Of a DNA stretch of 64,000 nucleotides, positions 24,811 to 36,952 are shown in pieces (position 1 is the first letter of the stretch; every line of letters begins with the position of its first letter). The stretch is taken from positions 62,001 to 126,000 of the forward strand of contig NZ_JAMGSL010000016.1 in the NCBI RefSeq assembly GCF_025195125.1, given 5' to 3'. The notes beneath the pieces are model-generated. The model searched no databases and had not been told where the DNA came from. It saw nothing but the letters and a program-made list of their open reading frames with translations. Source of the stretch: Streptomyces sp. Je 1-79. GTDB taxonomy: Bacteria > Actinomycetota > Actinomycetes > Streptomycetales > Streptomycetaceae. Position numbers and translations under genes: made by a program.

Positions 24811-25882
24811 ATGCCTTCTGCATTCCTCTGCCGCCCACGACTCATGGTCAGAGCCGGCGCCCTCGCGGCAGGAGCGGCCCTCGCCGTGACCGTCCCGTTC
24901 GCCGCGTACGCCAATTCCGTCGGTGTCACCGTCCGCACTCCGGGGGCCACCGCCGGCCCCGCGTCCACGTTCGCCGAGATCACCACCGACGCAGGATGCT
25001 CCAGCGGTCTGATCTCCGGCGGCGGTGTCAGCCAGACGATCGGCACCGGCACCTCCTCCAACGGCAACAAGATCAACGGCACCGTGCCCAGCCCCGACGG
25101 CACCACCGAGTACCTCGGCTCCACCGGCGTCGTCGGTACCGATGTCACCCACTGGCTCGGCATCGGTGGCAGCGGAGGAGCGGTCAACGCCTCCTTCTCC
25201 AGCACCCCGTACGCCATGTGCTTCAGCAGCGGTCTCGTCGACCACACCCAGGTGGTGATGAACAAGCTCGCCGGGCCCACCGGCAGCGGTACGGTCGGCC
25301 TCGTCACCGCCACCTGCCCCGCGAACACCCGACTGCTCGGCGGCGGCGCCCGCATCACCCCCGCGAGCGTCGGCAGCCTCAAGCCCATCGCGTCGTTCCC
25401 CACGTTCAACGACTCCGCGCACGCCGTCGGGCAGAAGGCCGCCGCCAACGGCGAGACCGACCCCGATTCCTGGTCCGCCGTCGGCTGGAACGGCGGGGGC
25501 GGCAACAGCAACAACACCACCTACGCCTACGCCGTCTGCAGCGGCGGCGGCATCGACGTCGGCGGGGTCACGGTCACCGTCCGGCACGCATCGGTGAGCG
25601 GCCCCACCGCCGCCACCAGCGGACAGACCGCGACCGCCGGCTGCGGCGAGAACGACGGCACCGCTGGTCAGCGGCGGCGCGGCGATCAGCGGCGGCAGCC
25701 TCACGACCACCGCCTTCACCGGCCCCGGCTCGGTCGGCGACCACCTCAACGGCAGCTACCCCAGCACCTCGGGCGGCAGCCCCGTCGGCGACGGTACGAC
25801 CACGGCCGCGCACTGGACCGCCGACGCCCACACCGGAGGCGGCAGCTCCCCGAACACCTACACCGACACATGGGCACTCTGA
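24811..25882 (+). pseudogene. Secreted repeat protein, frameshifted
   Basis: Open frame from ATG 24811 (AGGAG upstream) with a signal peptide (LMVRAGALAAGAALAVTVPF, cleavage after AAYA). The exported part repeats a Cys-then-glycine motif: CSSGLISGGGV, CPANTRLLGGGARI, and after a frame change LVSGGAAISGG. At about 25663 the frame shifts, because everything up to the TGA at 25880-25882 continues the repeat in the +1 frame (LTTTAFTGPGSVGDHLNGSY). The shift equals one inserted or two lost bases. The second half (LNGSYPSTSGGSPVGDGTTT) parallels INGTVPSPDGTTEYLGSTGV in the first. It could be a real decayed gene or a sequencing error. Function unknown; probably an extracellular, beta-rich protein. 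Confidence 0.75.
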
Positions 25883-25901
25883 GCCGACGACGGCATCTGA
25901 C

Positions 25902-25937
25902 CCCGTACGCGCCACCGAACCCGTACGCGCCACCGAA
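25902..25937. repeat. Two tandem 18-bp units
   Basis: CCCGTACGCGCCACCGAA occurs at 25902-25919 and 25920-25937, followed by a degenerate third copy. Read in the frame that was open before the upstream frameshift, it encodes PYAPPN repeats, but no gene supports that frame. Confidence 0.8.
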
Positions 25938-26011
25938 CCCGCAGGCGCCTCCGGTCGCGTACGGCATTCCGTACGGCCCCATTCCCCCCGACTCGGCAGA
26001 AGAACTGACAC

Positions 26012-27715
26012 ATGAACACATCCCGCCCCGCGCGGACCGCCGTGCTGGCCCTCGCCGGCGCAGCCGTGCTCGCCGCCGGCACCCTCCACCCACTCACCAC
26101 GACGCCCACCGCGACGGCCGCCGAGGCTCCCGCCGCCGCACCCGTCTGCGGCGCGGCAGGCGCTCCCGCCACCGGTTCCGGAGCCGGATGCGCCTGGACC
26201 GCGCCCGGCACCGACACGTTCACCGTCCCGGCCGGCGTCAGCTCCGTGACCGTGGACCTGTACGGCGCCGAAGGCGGCAGCGCCGCCGGTTACGTCACCC
26301 CCAACCCGGTCGCCACCGGTGCCTCCGGCGGCCTCGGCGGCCACACCCGGGCCACCCTTGCCGTGACCCCCGGCCAGCTCCTCCGGCTCACCGTGGGCGC
26401 CGCCGGCATACCCGGCAGCTCCCGACGGGGGGAGTACGCCCGGCCCGGAGGGTACGGCCACGGCTCGGGCGGCGGCGGTGCGCACGGAGGAGGGGGCTCC
26501 GGCGGCGGGGCCTCCGACCTCCGGACCGGAGCGTTCGGCCCGGCCGAGCGGATCCTGGTCGCCGGCGGGGGCGGCGGCGCCGGAAACGGCGGTCCCCAGC
26601 TGCACGGCGGCGACGGCGGCGGTCCGTCGGGCGAGCGCGGCGGCCAGGCAGCCGGACCGGAGGGATCCGGAATCGCCGGCGGCGGTGCGACCCAGACCGC
26701 TCACGGCACCGGAAGCCCCAACTCCCTTCTGGGCGGCCCCGGTGCCCCCGGCGGTGACACCGACCCCAACACCGGCCTCCCCAATCCGGGCAGCGGCGGC
26801 GCCGGCGGCAACGGTGGACGCGGCGGCAACGGCGGCGGAGGCGGGGGAGGCGGCTGGTTCGGAGGCGGCGGCGGTTCCGGGGGCGGCAACCCCGACAACC
26901 TGCCGGGCGCCGGAGGAGGCGGCGGCAGCGGACACGCGGGCCCCACCGCCACCGGAGCGAGCCTGACCCCCGGGGTCAACCGGGGCAACGGCCGGGCCGC
27001 CCTCACCTGGCGGTACGACCCCGTCCTCGCCCTCGCCGCGGACACCACCACCCCGCTGTACGGGCACTCCACGACCGTCACCGCCGCTGTCACGTCCCCT
27101 TCCGGCTCCACCCCGGCCGGTGACGTCGTCTTCCTCGACGGCGACACACTCCTCGCAACCGTCCCCCTGGCCGACGGGAGGGCAGTGCTGCGCACGGCAG
27201 CCCTGCGACCCGGCGGCCACGCGATCAGCGCCCGATACGAGGGCGACCCGCTGCACAGCGCGAGCAGCGGTCCTGAACCGGTCGCCGTCACCGTCGGGTT
27301 CAGCCGTCCGTGCCTCACCGGCCGCCACGTGGGGCCGCTGACGGTGCGTGCGGGCGAGTCACTCTGTCTCGCGGCGGGGGCCCGGCAGACCGGCCCCGTG
27401 CGGATCGACCCCGGTGGCGCACTGGCGGCGTCGGACGCCGTCGTCACCGGACCGTTCTCCGCCGACGGCGGGCTCGCCCTGTCGCTGTGCGCCGTGCGTG
27501 TCATCGGCCCGCTCACCGTGCGCGGGACCACCGGCCCGGTCGTCCTGTGCGACGGCGCGTCGGTCACCGGTCCGGTCACCCTGGCGTCCAACACGGGCGG
27601 CTCCACGGTCAGCGGCACCACCGTCACCGGCCCCTTGCGGTGCGAGGGCAACACCCCTGCCCCCGACGTGACGGCCACCACCGTGCACGGCCCCCGCTTC
27701 GGCCAGTGCCGCTGA
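26012..27715 (+). CDS. Secreted glycine-rich protein with Ig-like domain
   Basis: Protein of 567 residues. A signal peptide (AVLALAGAAVLAAGTLHPL) precedes an ALK/LTK-like glycine-rich domain (about 60-345). That domain starts WTAPGTDTFTVPAGVSSVTV and continues with long Gly runs such as RILVAGGGGGAGNGG. Next is a bacterial Ig-like repeat (~350-430: TTPLYGHSTTVTAAVTSPSG, GDVVFLDGDTLLATV). The C-terminal part (VRAGESLCLAAGARQTGPV) has regularly spaced TGPVxx repeats, probably a beta-helix. It is likely extracellular or wall-associated. It follows the frameshifted secreted gene after 129 bases, and both may respond to the same signal. Function unknown. Confidence 0.8.
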   Translation: MNTSRPARTAVLALAGAAVLAAGTLHPLTTTPTATAAEAPAAAPVCGAAGAPATGSGAGCAWTAPGTDTFTVPAGVSSVTVDLYGAEGGSAAGYVTPNPVATGASGGLGGHTRATLAVTPGQLLRLTVGAAGIPGSSRRGEYARPGGYGHGSGGGGAHGGGGSGGGASDLRTGAFGPAERILVAGGGGGAGNGGPQLHGGDGGGPSGERGGQAAGPEGSGIAGGGATQTAHGTGSPNSLLGGPGAPGGDTDPNTGLPNPGSGGAGGNGGRGGNGGGGGGGGWFGGGGGSGGGNPDNLPGAGGGGGSGHAGPTATGASLTPGVNRGNGRAALTWRYDPVLALAADTTTPLYGHSTTVTAAVTSPSGSTPAGDVVFLDGDTLLATVPLADGRAVLRTAALRPGGHAISARYEGDPLHSASSGPEPVAVTVGFSRPCLTGRHVGPLTVRAGESLCLAAGARQTGPVRIDPGGALAASDAVVTGPFSADGGLALSLCAVRVIGPLTVRGTTGPVVLCDGASVTGPVTLASNTGGSTVSGTTVTGPLRCEGNTPAPDVTATTVHGPRFGQCR

Positions 27716-27740
27716 CGAAGACGGGCCGGGCGCGGTGAAC

Positions 27741-27781
27741 GCCGACGCGGGCCGGGGACGTACTCCCCGGCCCGCGTCGGC
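27741..27781. terminator. Perfect 18-bp hairpin terminator
   Basis: Arms 27741-27758 and 27764-27781 (GCCGACGCGGGCCGGGGA and its complement), loop CGTAC, between convergent genes. Confidence 0.9.
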
Positions 27782-27811
27782 CCCTCTGCTACGCCACGTA
27801 CCTCACGTACC

Positions 27812-28800
27812 TCACGGGCCCGTTCCGCCCGGCTGCTCGAAGGCCCCGAGAAGGCGTTCCGCCGCCACCGTGGCCGTCAACTCACCGTCCCTGACCTGCT
27901 GTTCGAGAGAGGGAGTCAGGGCGCGTACCGCGGGGTGCGCGTGCAGGCGGCCCAGCAGCTCCTCCCGGACCATGGTCCAGGTCCAGTCGACCTGCTGGTC
28001 GCGGCGGCGCGCCGCCAGGCGGCCGGTCGAGTCGAGCAGCTTGCGGTGCTGTTCGAGGCGGTCCCAGACGGTGTCGAGACCGGTCGACTCACGGGCGCTG
28101 CAGTGCAGGACGGGCGGGGTCCAGGCGGCGTCCGCGCCGTGCATGAGCCGCAGCGCGCCCGACAGCTCCCGGGCCGCCGCGCGCGCGTCGCGCTCGTGCG
28201 GTCCGTCCGCCTTGTTGACGGCGACGACGTCCGCCAGCTCCAGGACACCCTTCTTGATGCCCTGCAGCTGGTCCCCCGTCCGCGCGAGCGTGAGCAGCAG
28301 GAAGGAGTCGACCATGTTGGCCACGGCGGTCTCGGACTGGCCCACCCCGACGGTCTCGACGAGGACCGCGTCGTACCCCGCGGCCTCCATCACGATGATC
28401 GACTCACGTGTCGCCTTCGCGACCCCGCCGAGCGTCCCGGCCGTCGGCGACGGCCGTACGAAGGCCGCCGGGTCCACCGCGAGACGCTCCATCCGCGTCT
28501 TGTCGCCCAGGATCGAGCCGCCCGTCCGGCTCGACGACGGGTCGACGGCGAGCACCGCGACCCGGTGGCCGAGGCCGGTCAGCATGGTCCCGAACGCGTC
28601 GATGAACGTCGACTTCCCGACCCCCGGCACGCCGCTGATCCCGATGCGCCGTGCCCTCCCGCTGTGCGGCAGCAGCTCGGTCAGCAACTGCTGCGCGAGC
28701 GACCGGTGCTGGGGGCGGGTGGACTCGACGAGCGTGATGGCACGGGCCACGATCGCCCGCTTCCCGTCGAGTACACCCTTCACATACGCGTCGAGGTCGA

Positions 28801-28804
<4 letters not shown>
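27812..28804 (-). CDS. meaB: Methylmalonyl-CoA mutase-associated GTPase MeaB
   Basis: G3E-family GTPase of 330 residues that loads and protects the B12-dependent methylmalonyl-CoA mutase. Walker A GVPGVGKST is at residues 58-66, and AVDPSSSRTGGSILGDKTRM is the family-specific switch. The base-recognition motif is NKAD. The GTG start overlaps the mutB stop (GTGA), so it is co-translated with the mutase. Confidence 0.95.
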
Positions 28805-30974
<2,170 letters not shown>

Positions 30975-30975
<1 letters not shown>

Positions 30976-32783
30976 CAGGACACTCCCATCCGGTCAAGGG
31001 TGGCGGTGAGCACGGCGACCGCGTCACAGCCGGCGAAGACATAGGTGTCGACACCCGCGTACTGCCCGGGCCGCCCGGCGAGGAACACCTGCGCGGCGCC
31101 CGCGGACCTGAGCTCCTCGGCCCGGGCCTCGGCCTGCTCCTCGTAGAGCGCGTCGCTGGAGCAGAGGCAGGCCTCGCCCGCCCCGCTCTCCTCGAAGGTG
31201 CCCTCGGTGACGGACTCGATGCCGCCCGCCTGGAAGAGGTTGGCGGCGAACGTGGCCCGCGCGGTGTGCGCGGCTGCCGGGCCGAGGGTGGCCAGGAAGA
31301 TCCGGGGCCGGGCGCCGGTCGCGGCGAGATGGGCGTCGGAGCGGGCCCGCAGCGTCTCGAACGCGTCGTCGCGGCGTACGCGCGGCAGACCCCCGGCCGG
31401 CCGCTCGGGCACCGGCTCGCGCACGACGGGCTTCTCGGTGAGGTTCGGGAACTCGCTGACGCCCGTGATGGGTTCGCGTCGCTTGGCCAGCTTCGCGCTG
31501 CGCGCCTCCCACGTGTTGGCCAGGTCCTGACCGAGCCGGCCCGAGCGCAGGGCCTCCGCCTGGCCGCCGGTCCGCTCGATCGTCTGGAAGAACTCCCAGC
31601 CCGCCTGGGCCAGTTCGTCCGTCAGGCGCTCCACGTACCAGGATCCGCCCGCAGGGTCGATCACCCGGGACAGGTGCGACTCCTCGATGAGGATCGTCGA
31701 GGTGTTGCGGGCGATGCGGCGCGCGAACGCGTCCGGCAGACCGAGCGCGTGGTCGAACGGCAGCACGGTGACAGAGTCGGCGCCACCCACACCGGCGGCC
31801 AGCGTGGCGACGGTCGCGCGCAGCATGTTCACCCAGGGGTCACGACGGGTCATCATCACCGGCGAGGTCACCGCGTGCTGCGTCTGCGCGCCCGCACCGG
31901 CCGCCCCGCACACCTCGGCCACCCGGGCCCACAGCCTGCGCGCGGCCCGCAGCTTGGCGATCGTGAGGAACTGGTCGGCCGTGGCCGCGTACCGGAACTC
32001 GATCTGCCCGCAGGCCTGTTCGACGGTGAGCCCCGCCTCGGTGAGCTGCCGCAGATACGCGACGCCCGTCGCCAGCGAGGCGCCCAGCTCCTGCGCGGCC
32101 GAACCACCGGCCTCGTGGTACGGCAGCGCGTCGACGGTCAGCGCCCGCAGGCCCGGGTACTCCTCGGCACACCGCCGCGCGAGCCCGGCCACGGGCGCGA
32201 AGTCGAACGAGCGGCCCGTACGGGCCTCGAAGCCGAGCGGATCGGCTCCCAGGCTGCCGCGCGCCGCCTCCTTCGCGACGCCGCGCTCCCCGTACAGCCG
32301 CAGCAACTCCCGCGCCGCGCCCTCGACCTCGTGTCCCGCGTCGAGGACGACGGGCGCGAGGTCGAGGTACACGCCGTCGAGGACCTGACCGAGTGACGAC
32401 ACGGGGATGCCACCCTCGCCGACGACCAGCCAGAGCGAGGTGACACCGTTCTCCAGGTCCGACAGCACCGCCCCGGCCTCGGCGGTCGTGTGGCGCTGCC
32501 GTACGTCCCAGCCGCCGAGGGTGTTCCCCTCGGGGCGTCCGGCCCGCACGAAGGGGGCGAAGCCGGGAAGGCCGGGATCGGAGACGGAGTCGCCGGCCGC
32601 GTACAGGGGACGGACGCGCAGTCCGTCCTCCAGCGTCGTGGTGAGGGCGTCCTCGGCGGCCGTGCCCTCGACATCCTTGCCCGACTTGCTCAGCACGCCT
32701 GACACAAGGCGCTGCCACTGCTCACGGGTCGCGTCGGGGAATTCGGCGGCGAGGGTAAGCCCGTCGTCGGGAAGGACTGTCAT
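30975..32783 (-). CDS. mutA: Methylmalonyl-CoA mutase small subunit
   Basis: Small subunit of the heterodimeric mutase, 602 residues. It shares the TIM-barrel/flavodoxin layout of MutB (for example GSWYVERLTDELAQAGWEFF) but lacks the DxHxxG cobalamin motif: the equivalent region reads RIFLATLGPAAAHTARATF. It is therefore structural, not catalytic, as expected. It is the first gene of the operon; the promoter must lie in the 135 bases before 32919. Confidence 0.96.
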
Positions 32784-32918
32784 GCTCGGATGTTAGGTCA
32801 GACGAACAAAGGAGCAGCAGCCCACACGGCTGTGACCTTGCCCTCCTTGCAGCCGGGGCCGAATCCGTTCTACGGAACGACACGCCGTTCGCCGAGCGCG
32901 CGGAGCACGGCCGGTTCG

Positions 32919-34256
32919 TCACCCCTCCCCGGTGGGCCCCGAGCGCGACCCGATCCGGTGCCGGACGATCGTCGTCAGCACCGACAGACGGGTGGAGACG
33001 GCCGGGACGGGCGCCACCGGGCCCTCGATCCGCCGCGCCGGCTCGGGGAGCAGCGCGAGGTCGGCCTCGAAGCGGGCCCGCGCGGCGGCCAGGGTGTCCG
33101 GCGGCTCCGTCCGCAGCCCGCCGCGCATCACCGTACGCAGCAACGGCTCCATGCCCTCCGGCGGCTCCTCGTTCGCCAGACCGACGACATCCCGCAGACC
33201 CGGCCCCCGGAACACCTGCTTCGGTCCCGGCGCCGTCGCCTTCCCCGGCGACAGCTTCATCACCGGCGTCCCGTCGTACTCGACCAGCTTGTACGCCGCG
33301 TCCAGATACGGTGCGTCCGCCGCCACGCCGACCCGCGTCCCGACGGCGAAGACGTCGATCGGCGCCCCGTCCCGTACGAGCGCGGCCACGGCGTACTCGT
33401 CGAGACCGCCGCTCGCGATGATCCCGACGTCCCGCAGCCCCGCCGCGTCCAGCGTGGCGCGGGCCCGGTGGGCGAGGACGCCCAGGTCGCCGCTGTCGAG
33501 CCGGACGGCGCACCCCGGGCCGCGCGCCAGTTCGCCCAGGACCCGCGCCGACGTCGCGACCCCGCGGTCCGTGTCGTACGTGTCGACGACGAAGGTGACC
33601 GGCCCGGGGTGGCGGCGGGCGAACGCCCGGAAGGCGTCCTCCTCGGTCGGGAAGGCCTGGACGTACGCGTGGGACATGGTGCCCGAGGCCGGGATGTCGT
33701 ACCGGATGGCGGCGGCCACGTTGCTCGTACCGGCGAAGCCGACGAGCGCGCAGAGCCGCGCCGCCCGTACCCCGGCCTCGGGCCCGTGGCTCCCGCGCAG
33801 CGAGAAGTCCACCAGGGGCCGTCCACCGGCCGCGAGCACGCACCGCGCGGCCTTGGAGGCGACCGTCGTCTGATGGCCGAGCAGGGACAGCAGGTATGTC
33901 TCCACCAGCTGCGCCTGCGGCAGCGGCGCGGTGACCTCCAGGAGAGGCTCGCCGGCGAAGACGAGCCGCCCCTCCGGCACGGCGCGGACCTGGCCGTCGA
34001 AGGACAGGCCGTGCAGCGGTTCGAGCGCCTCGACGGGCCACCCCAGGGCCTCCGCGAACTCCCGCACGTCGGCCCGGCCGATCCGGAAGCGGGCGAGGTG
34101 GTCGAGGGCCGGTTCGAGCCCGGCGGCGACGAGGAAGCCGCGGCCCGGCGGGAGGTCGCGGACGAAGAGGCTGAACGTGGCCGGCGCCCGCATGTCCTCC
34201 CGCAGGTACGAGAGCGCCGTCGTGACCTCGTACAGGTCGGTGGTGGTCACCTGCAT
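32919..34256 (-). CDS. pncB: Nicotinate phosphoribosyltransferase
   Basis: NAPRTase of 445 residues, converting nicotinate, PRPP and ATP to nicotinate mononucleotide in NAD salvage. The N-terminus TTTDLYEVTTALSYL is typical (TDLYQLTM-like). Conserved blocks are PLVDFSLRGSHGPEAGVRAA, FVVDTYDT and AVRLDSGDLGVLA. The ATG at 34256 gives a family-length protein; the open frame continues far upstream only as a shadow of the divergent gene. It is divergent from the GNAT-AAA+ gene. Confidence 0.94.
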   Translation of the reverse strand: MQVTTTDLYEVTTALSYLREDMRAPATFSLFVRDLPPGRGFLVAAGLEPALDHLARFRIGRADVREFAEALGWPVEALEPLHGLSFDGQVRAVPEGRLVFAGEPLLEVTAPLPQAQLVETYLLSLLGHQTTVASKAARCVLAAGGRPLVDFSLRGSHGPEAGVRAARLCALVGFAGTSNVAAAIRYDIPASGTMSHAYVQAFPTEEDAFRAFARRHPGPVTFVVDTYDTDRGVATSARVLGELARGPGCAVRLDSGDLGVLAHRARATLDAAGLRDVGIIASGGLDEYAVAALVRDGAPIDVFAVGTRVGVAADAPYLDAAYKLVEYDGTPVMKLSPGKATAPGPKQVFRGPGLRDVVGLANEEPPEGMEPLLRTVMRGGLRTEPPDTLAAARARFEADLALLPEPARRIEGPVAPVPAVSTRLSVLTTIVRHRIGSRSGPTGEG

Positions 34257-34454
34257 GCTTCGAGCATGCGCGGCCGGCCGGCGCCCCGCACGAGGGCGCT
34301 CGCCTTCGCGCCGGCGGCGGTGGACGCCGACCAGCCGCCACTGCTGCTTCGACAGACTCGTCGGTGGCGCAGGACCGATCGCGTGGCCACTGCCGCGCGC
34401 GTCCGGCGCACCTCGGCCGATGATGGGAGTACGGCCGAACACGCGGAGCTGATC

Positions 34455-35723
34455 ATGACGGGTTGGCGTGTCAGGGACTACACCCAGGACGATCTCGAAG
34501 CGGTGATCCGACTCGATGCGGAGAGCGGTACGAGCGAGGAACCGCCTCTCTTCCCTCTCTCGGAGGCCGTGGCGGCCCTCCAGGCCCTTCACCCGGCCGT
34601 GGTGGCGACGGCGGACGAGGTGGCGGTCGGCGCCGCGGTGAGCAGGGTGGAGGGCGACAGGGCGTGGATCCTGCGCCTCTGCCTGGCGCCTGCCTGGCGG
34701 CACCAGGGCCTGGGCAGCGACCTGGTCACGGCCCTGGAGCACCGGCTCTTCGCCGGTGGGGTCCGGTCGGTGCACGCGGTCCTGCCCGAGGGCGGGACGG
34801 GCGCGGCCGCCCTGCACAACTGCGGCTTCGACGCCCGCTCGGGCCTGGTCTTCTTCGAGAAGCGCGGGCCGGTGACTCCGCAGGAGGTCGGCATGCTCTC
34901 CTCGCTGGGAGCGGAACTGCCGCCCGGCGGACTGTGGCGGCGGGTCGCGGGCATGCAGAGGGAGAAGCAGCTCATCGAGCGACGTCTGGTCCTGCCGCTG
35001 GCCCAGCCGGAACTGGCCGCGCAGCACGGAGTGGAGCTGCCGCGGGCGGTGATGCTGTTCGGTCCGCCCGGGACGGGGAAGAGCACGTTCGCGCACGCGA
35101 TCGCCAGTCGCCTGGGATGGCCGTTCCTCGAACTGTTCCCCGCCCGCCTGGCCGCCGAGTACGGGCTGGCGAGCGGGCTGAACCGACGATTCGACGAGAT
35201 CGCCGGGCTCGACCACGTCCTGGTCTTCATCGACGAGGTCGAGGAGATCGCGGGGGCACGGAGCGGTGCGGACGCGACCGCGGTCGGTGTCGTCAACGAA
35301 CTGCTCAAGGCGATCGTCCGGTTCCGCGGCCAGGACGGGCGGCTGCTCGTCTGCGCCACGAACGACGTGACCACCCTCGACTCCGCGTTCCTGCGGCACG
35401 GCCGTTTCGACTACGTGCTGCCGATCGGTCCTCCCGACCACCGCGCGAGGACCGCCCTGTGGGAGAGCTACCTGGCCCGCGCGGGTGCGGAGGCCGACAG
35501 CGCGGCGCTGGCCTCCGCCAGCGAGGGGTTCACGCCCGCCGACATCGCCCATGTGGCGCGTACCGTCTCCCAGGTCCAGTTCGAGCGCACCGTCGACACG
35601 GGAACCCGGACCCGCCCCACGACCGAGGACTACCTGGGCACCATCAGCGGCACCAGGCCCACGGTCAGCTCCGCCATGAGCCGGGAGTTCGCCCACCAGA
35701 CCGAGGAGTTCGCCCGCATCTGA
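34455..35723 (+). CDS. GNAT acetyltransferase fused to an AAA+ ATPase
   Basis: Protein of 422 residues. Residues ~3-137 are a GNAT domain with the acetyl-CoA loop WRHQGLGS (81-88) and LRLCLAPAWR before it. Residues ~165-400 are an AAA+ ATPase: Walker A FGPPGTGKST (202-211), Walker B HVLVFIDEVEE (254-264), sensor-1 LLVCATND and arginine finger in LRHGRFDYVLP. The AAA part resembles the classic FtsH/CDC48-like single domain. The ATG at 34455 is preceded by GCGGAG. The fusion suggests ATP-driven remodelling coupled to acetylation of a protein or small molecule. The substrate is unknown; antitoxin- or proteasome-type roles are speculation. Confidence 0.87.
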   Translation: MTGWRVRDYTQDDLEAVIRLDAESGTSEEPPLFPLSEAVAALQALHPAVVATADEVAVGAAVSRVEGDRAWILRLCLAPAWRHQGLGSDLVTALEHRLFAGGVRSVHAVLPEGGTGAAALHNCGFDARSGLVFFEKRGPVTPQEVGMLSSLGAELPPGGLWRRVAGMQREKQLIERRLVLPLAQPELAAQHGVELPRAVMLFGPPGTGKSTFAHAIASRLGWPFLELFPARLAAEYGLASGLNRRFDEIAGLDHVLVFIDEVEEIAGARSGADATAVGVVNELLKAIVRFRGQDGRLLVCATNDVTTLDSAFLRHGRFDYVLPIGPPDHRARTALWESYLARAGAEADSAALASASEGFTPADIAHVARTVSQVQFERTVDTGTRTRPTTEDYLGTISGTRPTVSSAMSREFAHQTEEFARI

Positions 35724-35747
35724 CGACGGGCCGGTCCGGGTCCGATG

Positions 35748-35787
35748 CTGTTCAGACTTCGTCGACCGCTGTTCAGACCTCGTCGAC
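35748..35787. repeat. Tandem 21-bp duplication at a gene end
   Basis: CTGTTCAGACYTCGTCGAC occurs at 35748-35766 and 35769-35787 (one mismatch, period 21). The second copy contains the stop codon of the minus-strand gene at 35773. Confidence 0.7.
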
Positions 35788-36039
35788 GTGGGCGGCGGTG
35801 CGCAGGGAAGGTCTGCTGGTGGTGAGCCAGGAGCGGACGGGTTCCGCGGCGGATTCGGTGTCGACGGTGAGGTGGAGCCGGGTGCCGCCTTCGGGGACCG
35901 GGTAGCTGCGCTGTTCCGTTCCGGCGAAGGAGCGGCGGATCGCTTCGGCGACCGCGCGCGCGACTTCGGGGGTGGCGGCGACGATACGGATCTCGGCGTG
36001 CCCGGCCGGGGGCAGGGTCTCGTTCTCGACGGCGTACAA
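35773..36039 (-). CDS. Small conserved hypothetical protein
   Basis: Protein of 88 residues, probably an alpha/beta fold: AEIRIVAATPEVARAVAEAI and then TRLHLTVDTESAAEPVRSWL. This looks like a typical short Streptomyces hypothetical. The start is a TTG (36039) with GAAGGGA upstream. It follows the small membrane-protein gene and DUF5994-like gene on the same strand, so it may be the last of that operon. Function unknown. Confidence 0.6.
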   Translation of the reverse strand: MYAVENETLPPAGHAEIRIVAATPEVARAVAEAIRRSFAGTEQRSYPVPEGGTRLHLTVDTESAAEPVRSWLTTSRPSLRTAAHVDEV

Positions 36040-36142
36040 GGTGCGTGGTCCCTTCGGTGGGGAAGGCGAGAGGCCGGCGGGTGGGTTGTCCCGGGTGTCG
36101 GGTGCCCCACCCGCGGCCTTCGGCCGGAGGAGTGGTCCGAGG

Positions 36143-36352
36143 TCAGGGCCAGGTGCCCGTACGCCCGCGGCTGGGGGCCTGCCCCGACGAACTGCGGGGG
36201 CTGTGGCCCGGTGGACGGGCGGTGGACGGGTAGGGGGCGCTGAAGTGGTAGGCCGCGATGCGTGCGTCGTGCTGGCCGTTGAGCCGGTGGATCAGGCGCG
36301 TACCGAGCACGATCAGGAGGGCGCCTGCCACGAGGGCGATCAGGGTCTCCAT
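36143..36352 (-). CDS. Small single-pass membrane protein
   Basis: Protein of 69 residues with an N-terminal transmembrane helix (LIALVAGALLIVLGTRLI) and a Pro/Ser/Arg-rich tail. ATG with GGGGAG eight bases upstream, 4 bases after the DUF5994-like stop, so co-translation is expected. No recognisable family. Confidence 0.65.
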   Translation of the reverse strand: METLIALVAGALLIVLGTRLIHRLNGQHDARIAAYHFSAPYPSTARPPGHSPRSSSGQAPSRGRTGTWP

Positions 36353-36356
36353 GACG

Positions 36357-36935
36357 TCATCTCCCCATGCGTCCCGGCAGGGGGATCATCCGTGCTCCGA
36401 CGACCGGGTGCCGTACGGGTGGCGGCGCGGCTCCACCGTCGGTCTCCCAGGCGTCCTCGCTGCTTCGGACGTCCTCCGTACGGCGGCCGGTCGCGGCCTC
36501 GTCGGACATCAGGACACCGGCGGTGAGGACGCTGCCGGGGACGGTGGCGGCGGTCATGAGCCGGGCGGCTGTGGCGGGTTCGGTGTCGGGCGGGATCACC
36601 AGCAGGTCGCAGCGGCCGACGGTGTAGGAGAGCAGGATCACCTTGTCGGGATCCTGTTCGGTGAACCAGCCCACGTGTGTGGTGTGCCCGGTGACGGGAA
36701 CCTTGTGCGGGACGACGGGCCAGCGTGTGGGGTTCACCATGACGCGGGTGATGCGTCCTGTGTGGCTCTCCATGGCGTCGACCAGGGGAGGAAGTTCGGC
36801 TGCGAGGTCGCGCGAGTACGGCCACCAGGCACCGTCCAACTGGCCGGCGAGGGTGGTCTTCGGAGTCAGGGAGAAGCGCGTCGGGAGGGGACGAACGAGC
36901 GCCCGTGCCACACCGCGTTCGACGGTCGTGGTCAT
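36357..36935 (-). CDS. DUF5994-like protein
   Basis: Protein of 192 residues matching the DUF5994 pattern I recall: LDGAWWPYSRDLAAELPPLV, then TRVMVNPTRWPVVPHKVP and VGRCDLLVIPPDTEPATAAR. Function unknown; many Streptomyces encode several copies. It is the first gene of a three-gene minus-strand set. A GC palindrome sits 17 bases upstream of its start codon. Confidence 0.85.
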   Translation of the reverse strand: MTTTVERGVARALVRPLPTRFSLTPKTTLAGQLDGAWWPYSRDLAAELPPLVDAMESHTGRITRVMVNPTRWPVVPHKVPVTGHTTHVGWFTEQDPDKVILLSYTVGRCDLLVIPPDTEPATAARLMTAATVPGSVLTAGVLMSDEAATGRRTEDVRSSEDAWETDGGAAPPPVRHPVVGARMIPLPGRMGR

Positions 36936-36952
36936 GATGCGGACCCGTCTCC

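Noticed and set aside
32919..36110. A single 1063-residue minus-strand frame
   Set aside because: Only the part up to 34256 matches nicotinate phosphoribosyltransferase; the rest is the antisense of the GNAT-AAA+ gene.
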